This document shows, in pieces, positions 9,702 to 16,507 of a stretch of 64,000 nt of DNA (the first letter of the stretch is position 1; each line of letters starts with the position of its first letter). The stretch is from Sarcina sp034439435. GTDB lineage: Bacteria > Bacillota > Clostridia > Clostridiales > Clostridiaceae. A program made the translations under genes and the position numbers. Location: NCBI RefSeq assembly GCF_034439435.1, contig NZ_JAPCKJ010000001.1:434001-498000 (forward strand), given 5' to 3'. Under the pieces are notes generated by a model. The model saw nothing but the letters and a program-made list of their open reading frames with translations, was not told the DNA's origin and searched no databases.

Positions 9702-9740
9702 AAAAACTCATCACTTAAATTAAATGATGAGTTTTTCATT
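9702..9740. terminator. Orphan terminator-like hairpin
   Basis: Perfect 12-bp stem AAAAACTCATCA (9702-9713) and TGATGAGTTTTT (9725-9736) with A- and T-runs at the two ends, so it could act in either direction. No gene ends here; it sits between two divergent genes. Confidence 0.55.
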
Positions 9741-9842
9741 TATATAATAATTAATATTACTTCTTAATACATATAAAAGTTATTTAATGCCATACTAAAA
9801 TTAGTAATTATACTAGAAAATATATGTTGAGGTGATTTAACC

Positions 9843-10793
9843 GTGTTTAAGTTTTTGAAGAAAAACGCTTTTATTCTTTTTTTAATATTAAGTATTTTAG
9901 GAGGTTTTTTAGTTAATGATACTTTATTTGTAGCTGCTGAAGAAAATGATGTACATCTAGTTTTAGATACCAAAAACATTACTAATTTACCTCATAATTT
10001 TCGTACAACATCAAATTTAGATAATTTAGAGACTGTACCTAATTTAAATCTAAAAGGATTAGATACTCTTAATAGTTCAGGTAGTCAGCAATTTTCGCCT
10101 GAAAATTTATCCCTTTTGGTAAATGAAATAAAAACTGAACTTCCAATAGCCATTGTTGATTTGCGTCAAGAATCCCATGGTTTTATCAATGAATACCCTG
10201 TTAGTTGGAAAAATGCAAAAAATAATGCTAATGCTGGCTTAAGCAAAAAAGAAGTTATTTATAATGAAATAAATAGCTTAAATAGTATTCCAATAGGAGC
10301 GCCATTAAAATTTTTTAATCATCCTGAATTAAATGTTGTTCCCAAAAAAGTTTTTTCAGAAAATCAATTAGTTACATCTAATTCAATGTCTTATGTTAGA
10401 ATTCCTGTAACTGATGGAAAACTTCCTACTGATGATATGGTAGATTATTTTATTGAGTATATAAACACAATGCCTAAAAATACTTGGCTTCACTTTCATT
10501 GTAAAGAAGGGATAGGAAGAACAACAACCTTTATGATTATGTATGATATTGTTAAAAACTATAAAAATGCTACTCTTGATGAAATAATACAGAGACAATT
10601 AGCACTTTCTGGATTAAAAGAACATAACATAGCTTCTTTTCCAACTAAAGAACGCTTAGATTTCTTTACTAATTTTTATAACTATGTACAAGAGCAAGAA
10701 GGTAACTTTAAAACTACTTGGAGCGATTGGCTTAAGAAAAATAATACATCTATTACACTTAATGAAGTTAACAAATTTGATATATGTGCATAA
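9843..10793 (+). CDS. Secreted PTP-like phytase / inositol polyphosphate phosphatase
   Basis: Cysteine-dependent phosphatase of the protein-tyrosine-phosphatase-like phytase family, which dephosphorylates inositol phosphates stepwise. N-terminal signal peptide (about residues 1-31, basic KFLKKN then a long hydrophobic core, ending near VAA). The active-site P-loop HCKEGIGRT places the nucleophile at C220 and the phosphate-binding Arg at R226, as in the family's HCX5R(S/T). Length of 316 fits a single-domain enzyme. GTG start at 9843 with GAGGTGA 7 nt upstream. A single gene, convergent with the ABC exporter and sharing its terminator. A secreted protein-tyrosine or lipid phosphatase is the alternative; the export signal favours a scavenging role. 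Confidence 0.82.
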   Translation: MFKFLKKNAFILFLILSILGGFLVNDTLFVAAEENDVHLVLDTKNITNLPHNFRTTSNLDNLETVPNLNLKGLDTLNSSGSQQFSPENLSLLVNEIKTELPIAIVDLRQESHGFINEYPVSWKNAKNNANAGLSKKEVIYNEINSLNSIPIGAPLKFFNHPELNVVPKKVFSENQLVTSNSMSYVRIPVTDGKLPTDDMVDYFIEYINTMPKNTWLHFHCKEGIGRTTTFMIMYDIVKNYKNATLDEIIQRQLALSGLKEHNIASFPTKERLDFFTNFYNYVQEQEGNFKTTWSDWLKKNNTSITLNEVNKFDICA

Positions 10794-10801
10794 ATAATAA
10801 T

Positions 10802-10845
10802 AAAAAATATAGAAGAGACTCTAAAAGCCTCTTCTATATTTTTTA
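10802..10845. terminator. Bidirectional terminator, phytase / ABC exporter
   Basis: Long stem AAAAATATAGAAGAG with CTCTTCTATATTTTT, flanked by A- and T-runs, between convergent genes. Confidence 0.9.
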
Positions 10846-10855
10846 ATAAATTCTT

Positions 10856-12625
10856 TTAAGCTTCCTTTAAAAAGCTATATTGTGCACAGTATAAATTATA
10901 ATAATATCCTTTTCTTTTCAATAACTCTTCATGATTTCCCTCTTCAACAATCTTTCCATGAGAAAGAACAAATATCTTATCACAATCTCTTATTGTTGAA
11001 AGTCTATGAGCTATAACTATAGATGTTCTACCATCCATAAGCTTTCTAATTCCTTCTTGTACCAATCTTTCGGTTTCAGTATCAATGTTGGCTGTAGCTT
11101 CATCTAAGATTAATATTCTAGGATCTGCAATTAAAGCTCTTGCAAAAGCTATTAATTGTCTTTGTCCTAAAGAAAGTCTTGAACCTCTTTCATTAACATT
11201 TGTGTCATATCCGTCCTCAAGTTTTTCTATAAAACTATGAGCGTTAACAGCCTTTGCTGCCTCAATTATTTCTTCCTCTGTAGCATCTAATTTACCATAA
11301 CGAATATTTTCTTTAATTGAAGAAGCAAAAAGGAATGAATCTTGAAGCATTATTCCCATTTGACTTCTAAGACTTTCTACATCAACAGAGCTTATATCTA
11401 TTCCATCTATAAAAATCTTTCCCTTTGTTGGATCATAAAATCTGCTTATAAGATTAGTTATTGTAGTTTTTCCAGCACCAGTTTCTCCAACTAAGGCTAT
11501 TTTTTCACCAGGATTCAAAGTAAATGTTACATCCTTTAAGGCATGATTTCCATCATCATCATAAGAAAAAGTAACATCTTCAAAATGAACCTCTCCCTTA
11601 ATTTTAGGAAGCTTCTTCTCAGATGCATTTGCTACCATATCATTTTTGGTGTCCATAATATCAAAAATTCTTTCAGCTGCCGAAAGGTTAGTAACAAAAG
11701 CATTATAAAAGGCTGATAAATTCATTATTGGTCTCCATAGCATTTCAATATACATTATAAAAGCCATTAAAGTTCCTAGAGATAGACTTCCTCCATTTGT
11801 TAATTTATATCCTGCAAAAAGCACAATAGCAATTCCAAATCCTCTACATATATCTACCGTTGGCCAAAAATAATCTTGAAGTCTAACTGCATGTAAAAAA
11901 CCATTAGCATGTCCATTTAAATGATTCTTAAACTTTTCTCTTGAATACTCTTCTCTACTAAACCCTTGAACAACTTTCATTCCTGAAAAGACTTCATGAG
12001 TATATCCTAAAAGTGATGATCTATTCTCTCTAAAAACGCTCCATCTCTTATTTGCTTTTATTTCAATAAGAAACATTCCTGCAAAAAGAAATGGTAAAAC
12101 TACAAGACAAACCAAAGTAAGGCTTGGATTCATTAAAAACATCATAAAAATAACTAATAAAATTGTAAAAAGATTTGGTATTAAATTCACAATACTATTA
12201 TTTAAAAGATTATTTAATGCATTAACATCTCCAACTACTCTAGATAAAATTTTTCCTACTGGCCTATTATCAAAAAATGAAAAACTTAAAGTTTGTATAT
12301 GAGTATAAAGCTCATGTCTTATATTTACTAATATTTGATTTGTTATTTTACTCATAGACATGGTTCTTATTTTAGAAAGCACCATTGCTACTATATTTAA
12401 TAAAACTAAAACTAGGCCTATTCCTAATAATCCTTTTACATCTCCAACTGAAACAAATTTGTCTATGGATACCTTCATTAAATATGGATTTAATGTATTA
12501 CAACTCATAATCAATAAAAGCATTAATATTATCCCTAAAGTTTTCCACTTGTATGGAACTACATATTTTAAAAGTCTTTTAATAGTCTTCCATTTATGAG
12601 TTTTTTTCTCATTAATCTCTTCCAT
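10856..12625 (-). CDS. ABC exporter half-transporter, catalytic-Glu subunit of a heterodimer
   Basis: Membrane-domain/ATPase fusion (589 aa) of the multidrug/lipid exporter class. Six membrane segments in residues about 25-310, ATPase domain at about 345-580. Walker A GETGAGKTT, Walker B ILILDEAT with the catalytic Glu, and the switch His in IAHRLS. The signature motif is LSLGQ rather than LSGGQ. Its neighbour shows the reverse pattern (see findings), which is the mark of an asymmetric heterodimer such as LmrCD, BmrCD or TM287/288. Lies 61 bp downstream of its partner on one transcript. Substrate unknown. Confidence 0.9.
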   Translation of the reverse strand: MEEINEKKTHKWKTIKRLLKYVVPYKWKTLGIILMLLLIMSCNTLNPYLMKVSIDKFVSVGDVKGLLGIGLVLVLLNIVAMVLSKIRTMSMSKITNQILVNIRHELYTHIQTLSFSFFDNRPVGKILSRVVGDVNALNNLLNNSIVNLIPNLFTILLVIFMMFLMNPSLTLVCLVVLPFLFAGMFLIEIKANKRWSVFRENRSSLLGYTHEVFSGMKVVQGFSREEYSREKFKNHLNGHANGFLHAVRLQDYFWPTVDICRGFGIAIVLFAGYKLTNGGSLSLGTLMAFIMYIEMLWRPIMNLSAFYNAFVTNLSAAERIFDIMDTKNDMVANASEKKLPKIKGEVHFEDVTFSYDDDGNHALKDVTFTLNPGEKIALVGETGAGKTTITNLISRFYDPTKGKIFIDGIDISSVDVESLRSQMGIMLQDSFLFASSIKENIRYGKLDATEEEIIEAAKAVNAHSFIEKLEDGYDTNVNERGSRLSLGQRQLIAFARALIADPRILILDEATANIDTETERLVQEGIRKLMDGRTSIVIAHRLSTIRDCDKIFVLSHGKIVEEGNHEELLKRKGYYYNLYCAQYSFLKEA

Positions 12626-12686
12626 TATTCCTTCCCCCTTTTCTACTATAGCTTAATGTTATTTTTCTAAAACTTTTTAGATTCTT

Positions 12687-14417
12687 TTAAATCACCTCTT
12701 GTATAAACTCCAAATCTTGGAATTGGTGACGATATATGCTATAGTAATATCCCTTTTTCTCTAATAAGCTTTCATGATTTCCCATCTCAACTATTTCTCC
12801 ATCTTTCATGAAAATTATTATATCTGCATCCTTAACCCCAGATATTCTGTGAGCTATTATGAAGGTTGTAGCCTTTTTTTGCTTTTTAGATAAATTCTTA
12901 AGCACCTTAAATTCTGTTTCCATATCAAGAGCTGAAGTAGCATCATCTAAAATTAATATTGGAGTTTTTCTTACTAAAGCTCTAGCTATAGCTAACCTCT
13001 GCTTTTGTCCTCCTGAAAGCCCTAAACCTCTTTCACCAACTTCTGTTTCAAACCCTTCTGGCATTTCATTTATAAATTCATATGCACAACTATCTTTTGA
13101 GGCCTCTATTATTTCCTCCTCACTTTTACTTCCACCAAAATCTATATTATCTCTTATGGAATCTGAAAATAAGAATGTGTCTTGAAATACTACTGCCATA
13201 TTACTTCTTAATTTATCTAAATCCCATTTCTTAACATCCACACCATCAATTAATACTGTCCCTTCTGCAGCATCATAATGTCTTCCTATAAGAGAAAGAA
13301 TTGAACTTTTACCACATCCTGTTTCTCCCATAATAGCAACAGTACTTCCTGCTGGCACCTTTAAATTTATATTCTTTAATACTTCCTCTTCACTATATTT
13401 AAATGAAACATTTTTAAATTCTATATCACCTTTAAGTATATCTGGATCATAAGGATTCTCTATAGAAGTTATTTGTGGTTTTCTCTTAAGAATATTAAAT
13501 ATTTTATCCATTGAAGCTCTATTTTGAGACATCATATTAACAAGCCATCCTAAATTTCTTACACAAAAAGATAGATTCAAAATATAACTACTAAAAGCTA
13601 AAAGTGTTCCCATAGTAATTTGTCCTTTAATAGATAAATAGCCTCCATAAATTATCATAGCCACCGGTGCTAAATTTGTTAAAAGATCAATTGCAGGTAA
13701 GAAATTACTTAAAATCCTGGCTTGAGTTATATTTAAGTCATAATAATCCTTATTAACCTTTAAAAATTTTTCAGTTTCATGCTTTTCTCTAGCAAAAGCT
13801 TTCACAAGCCTTATTCCTGCAATGTCTTGTTGTGCCATAAGATTTATATCAGCCACTTTATCACTTATTTTAGAATAATTTCTTTCAAATTTTTTATTTA
13901 CTAAAATAGCTAAGAATCCCACTGGAAGTAAAATCACTAAACAAGTTATTGTAAGAGAAGGACTCATATTCATCATTATGGTTACAGAAATTATAAATAA
14001 TATTATGCCCTCTATAAATAATCTAAGACCGTAGGAAATAGTTTCCCAAACAATATCTACATCCTCACCAATCCTAGACATAAGTTCTCCTGTATTGGTA
14101 CTATCAAAAAATGAAAACTCAAAACTTTGAATTTTTTTAAAAAGATCGGTTCTTATTTCTTTACTCACATTTAAGGAAAATTTATCAAACATAAATTCTT
14201 TAATGTATCCTAAAATCCCACGTAAAAGTGCTAGGCTCAAGAAAATTCCAAAGAATAATCCTAACTTGCTTGAATCACTACCTAATAAAATATCATCAAC
14301 AAATATCTTTTGAAGATAAGGGAAAAAGCTATCTATTCCCAAAACAATTATCATAGCTAATATTGGAATTATTAAAAATCCTATTCTTTTAGCTATATAG
14401 TTCTTAAATATCCCCAT
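12687..14417 (-). CDS. ABC exporter half-transporter, degenerate-site subunit of a heterodimer
   Basis: 576-aa membrane/ATPase fusion: six membrane segments in about 15-300 and an ATPase domain from about 330. Walker A GETGCGKSS, canonical signature LSGGQKQR, but the residue after Walker B is Asp (ILILDDATSAL) instead of the catalytic Glu. With the partner's LSLGQ signature this would give one degenerate and one working ATP site. ATG at 14417 after AAGGGGG. First structural gene of the operon, preceded 41 bp upstream by an 11-codon ORF with its own strong ribosome site. Role: drug, peptide or lipid export; not resolvable from sequence. Confidence 0.9.
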   Translation of the reverse strand: MGIFKNYIAKRIGFLIIPILAMIIVLGIDSFFPYLQKIFVDDILLGSDSSKLGLFFGIFLSLALLRGILGYIKEFMFDKFSLNVSKEIRTDLFKKIQSFEFSFFDSTNTGELMSRIGEDVDIVWETISYGLRLFIEGIILFIISVTIMMNMSPSLTITCLVILLPVGFLAILVNKKFERNYSKISDKVADINLMAQQDIAGIRLVKAFAREKHETEKFLKVNKDYYDLNITQARILSNFLPAIDLLTNLAPVAMIIYGGYLSIKGQITMGTLLAFSSYILNLSFCVRNLGWLVNMMSQNRASMDKIFNILKRKPQITSIENPYDPDILKGDIEFKNVSFKYSEEEVLKNINLKVPAGSTVAIMGETGCGKSSILSLIGRHYDAAEGTVLIDGVDVKKWDLDKLRSNMAVVFQDTFLFSDSIRDNIDFGGSKSEEEIIEASKDSCAYEFINEMPEGFETEVGERGLGLSGGQKQRLAIARALVRKTPILILDDATSALDMETEFKVLKNLSKKQKKATTFIIAHRISGVKDADIIIFMKDGEIVEMGNHESLLEKKGYYYSIYRHQFQDLEFIQEVI

Positions 14418-14458
14418 ATGTCTTGCCCCCTTTGTTTATAGCTTTCTCTATAAGAGTA

Positions 14459-14494
14459 TTAAAACTTTTTTAAAAGAACATCACCTATATTCAC
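14459..14494 (-). CDS. Putative 11-residue leader peptide of the ABC exporter operon
   Basis: GTG start at 14494 with GGAGGG (14502-14507) 7 nt upstream; reads MNIGDVLLKKF and stops. It lies 41 bp before the heterodimeric exporter. In Bacillus subtilis the short bmrB ORF controls the heterodimeric exporter genes bmrCD by ribosome-mediated attenuation, so a similar role is an inference from position. I see only a weak 6-bp hairpin (TTATAG/CTATAA) and no terminator between the leader and the exporter, so the mechanism is open. Confidence 0.4.
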   Translation of the reverse strand: MNIGDVLLKKF

Positions 14495-14696
14495 ATTCTA
14501 TCCCTCCTTATATGTAGAAGTAAAAATTTATATTAAAACCTATATAATTCTTTATTTCAAAGATTTATATAGCTTTAACTAACTACTATTTATGCAGCTT
14601 TTTATATAGCTTTGATCTAACTAATTCTTTTATTTTAAATATATAATTTTAGTAAATATAAAAAACTTATCTCCTTCAAAATATTTAGTTTTGAAA

Positions 14697-14750
14697 ATAA
14701 AAAACACCTATATCCTTAAGCAGTGCCTAAGGACATAGATGTCCTATAAA
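14697..14750 (-). terminator. Strong hairpin with U-run upstream of ABC operon
   Basis: Minus strand ACATCTATGTCCTTA pairs with TAAGGATATAGGTGT (wobbles allowed) over a loop of about 10 nt, followed by TTTTTTATTTT. No gene ends immediately upstream; it may end the transcript of a small RNA/peptide gene or act as an attenuator in a long exporter leader. Confidence 0.6.
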
Positions 14751-14940
14751 ATTAAAGATATAATTAAAAGATTTCTAAACTAAGCAAAATAGGAATACTG
14801 TTAAAATTTAAGTTTGTAAACTACTAAGGTTTTATATTTTTAAAAGTAATCAATACGTATAAAAAGTATTAAAAATCCCATATTATATTGGGTCCTCTTA
14901 GTAATAGTAATCTCTATATCATAACTTTATTTTATTTAAA

Positions 14941-14972
14941 TAAAAAAGCACAGCTTCTCAGCCATGCTCTTT
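14941..14972 (-). terminator. Terminator downstream of the 34-residue peptide ORF
   Basis: Minus strand AGCATGGCT - GAGA - AGCTGTGCT stem with two G-U pairs followed by TTTTTTATTT. It lies 41 bp after the stop codon of the small ORF at 15013-15117, which supports that ORF being a real transcription unit. Confidence 0.75.
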
Positions 14973-15012
14973 AAAATCACAAAAAGATTTCTATAAAGTT
15001 TTATGGAAAGCA

Positions 15013-15117
15013 TTAGATAAATTCCATAAAAGGAGCAATTGACTGAGTACACATTATTCTTTTTGTAGGAAATAATAAATACATATCATGAACATATTCA
15101 TTATCTAAAATTCTCAT
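15013..15117 (-). CDS. Small peptide gene (34 aa), function unknown
   Basis: Found by reading the gap between the ABC operon and the repeat protein. ATG at 15117 with GGAGG (15125-15130 region) 7-8 nt upstream. The peptide begins MRILDNEYVHDMY and ends CTQSIAPFMEFI, with a single cysteine near the C-terminus and no clear signal sequence. A U-tailed terminator follows its stop. I do not recognise it. Possibilities are a signalling or modified peptide, a small regulatory protein or a leader. The nearby exporter makes a secreted peptide thinkable, but no processing enzyme is adjacent. Confidence 0.5.
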   Translation of the reverse strand: MRILDNEYVHDMYLLFPTKRIMCTQSIAPFMEFI

Positions 15118-15258
15118 TTAATTGCCTCCTTTCATAAATTCAATCTTAATATTAATTATACTTGATTTTACGTACATTTCAACTATTTTATTCCATATTT
15201 TACGTTTTTTATCAATAAATTTTGTTTAACTTACCTGTTTTATATTATCTAAAATCTA

Positions 15259-16287
15259 TTAATATTCTTCTTTTTCTTTTATTCTATGGAAAATCTCTTC
15301 TTCATAATCGTCTATATCAAAAGTATCTCCATTATAATTTTTATCTGCTCCTTTTATCTCTTCAACTTCCCAAGAATCATCAAAATCTATTTTTCTTCTT
15401 TTCTTTAAATAATTATCACTTAATTTTGGTTCTTCCTTTAGATTACTTTCATATTTAATATCATCCTCTTTAACTTCATACTCTTCATTATCAATAGATT
15501 TAGCAAAATCTAATATGTCTTTTAACATTGATTTTGCACCTTTTAGTATTTCTTCAAAACCTTCTTCATTTAACCCTTCAAAAACTCCTGCAGTTCCCCA
15601 TACACTATTTCCTTCAATGTCCTTTAAAATTGATTTTGCACCTTTTATTATCTCTTCAAATCCATCATCATTTAAGCCTTCGAAAACTCCTGCAGTTCCC
15701 CATACACCACTTCCTTTAAAGAAAGTTCCATTTTTAAAATATTCTTTTACTATATTTATATTATCTTCAATGTCAACTTTATATTCATCATCTGTTTTTA
15801 TATCTAAACGACTATTAGCTTTTGCCATTACGCTAACATCCTCATCAATATCTATTTTTTTTTTATTCTTTTGTAATTCTGAATTTTCATTAACTACATT
15901 ATCAATATCGTAATCTACTTTATCATTATCATAAGTATCGTAGTCTACTTCATCATTATCGTAAATATCGTAATCTACTTCAGTATTTTTAATATATTCT
16001 TGCATAGGAATTTTATTTCTTCTATAAGTACTAACATTATCTTTCACAAGAGTCACTCTTGTGAAACTGAAGCTATCTCTTAAAGTCATTCTGTAAACTT
16101 TCCTTTTAAACAAAGGATGTTCTAAAGTTAAAACATAAACTCCTAAGGGAACTAAGAACTCCACAATTCCAGCAAAATCTGTATCTGCCTCATATTTTTC
16201 TCTTCGGTTTTCAATTTTAACTCTACATTGTGAAATAGGTCTTCGATTTTCATCTAATACATTTAAAAAAATTCTTTGATTAATCAT
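15259..16287 (-). CDS. Unknown repeat protein with N-terminal Ig-like (carboxypeptidase-regulatory-like) domain
   Basis: 342 aa, no signal peptide. Residues about 3-75 (FLNVLDENRRPISQCRVKIE..., VPLGVYVLTLEHP) resemble a small beta-sandwich of the carboxypeptidase-regulatory or Cna-B kind. Three copies of a VDYDxYDND repeat follow at about 104-127. At about 195-260 there is a duplication of about 34 residues, each copy starting VWGTAGVFEGLN and ending in GFEEI-KGAKS-LKDI. The C-terminal tail is highly charged (Asp, Glu, Lys). No function is known to me; a structural or coat-like protein is one guess. The ribosome site before the ATG at 16287 is weak. The gene stands alone between terminators. 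Confidence 0.6.
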   Translation of the reverse strand: MINQRIFLNVLDENRRPISQCRVKIENRREKYEADTDFAGIVEFLVPLGVYVLTLEHPLFKRKVYRMTLRDSFSFTRVTLVKDNVSTYRRNKIPMQEYIKNTEVDYDIYDNDEVDYDTYDNDKVDYDIDNVVNENSELQKNKKKIDIDEDVSVMAKANSRLDIKTDDEYKVDIEDNINIVKEYFKNGTFFKGSGVWGTAGVFEGLNDDGFEEIIKGAKSILKDIEGNSVWGTAGVFEGLNEEGFEEILKGAKSMLKDILDFAKSIDNEEYEVKEDDIKYESNLKEEPKLSDNYLKKRRKIDFDDSWEVEEIKGADKNYNGDTFDIDDYEEEIFHRIKEKEEY

Positions 16288-16392
16288 AACTATTCATTAA
16301 GAGTTTTCTACCTCTTAAATTTTTCACACTCCAAAGAATACTATACATTATATACTTATTCTTAAAATTTCTTTTTGCTAATAAAATTTATA

Positions 16393-16460
16393 AAATAAAA
16401 AGACTTCTAAGAATTATTTTGAGATTAATCAAAACACTCCTGAAAGTCTTTTTTATTTTA
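16393..16460 (-). terminator. Terminator after GH85 gene
   Basis: Minus strand AAATAAAAAAGACTT and AAGTCTTTTTATTTT arms with an intervening loop of about 38 nt, ending in a U-run, 48 bp past the GH85 stop. Confidence 0.75.
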
Positions 16461-16507
16461 ATTGCTTAATAAATAGATATAATAATTTTAAGGTTTAAAG
16501 CTTACTA

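Larger units (their letters stand above)
9448..9842. other. Divergent intergenic region, GH84 copy 2 / phytase
   Basis: 395 bp. Holds the upstream region of copy 2 with a cre-like box, an isolated strong hairpin at 9702-9736 and, next to 9842, the promoter region and GAGGTGA ribosome site of the phytase gene. No coding sequence was seen that explains the hairpin. Confidence 0.6.

Noticed and set aside
14459..14475. A AAA AAG slippery heptamer in the leader ORF as a programmed frameshift
   Set aside because: The -1 frame ends after a few codons and does not join the exporter gene; the A-rich genome makes such heptamers common.
14750..14940. Possible second small gene between the two terminators (13-codon ATG ORF)
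   Set aside because: Spacing to the nearest GAGGA is too long and the peptide is trivial; AT palindrome CCCATATTATATTGGG noted but without support.
15515..15913. Open frame of 132 codons on the plus strand, antisense to the repeat protein
   Set aside because: It mirrors the acidic repeats of the minus-strand gene, has no ribosome site, and its composition is that expected of an antisense shadow.
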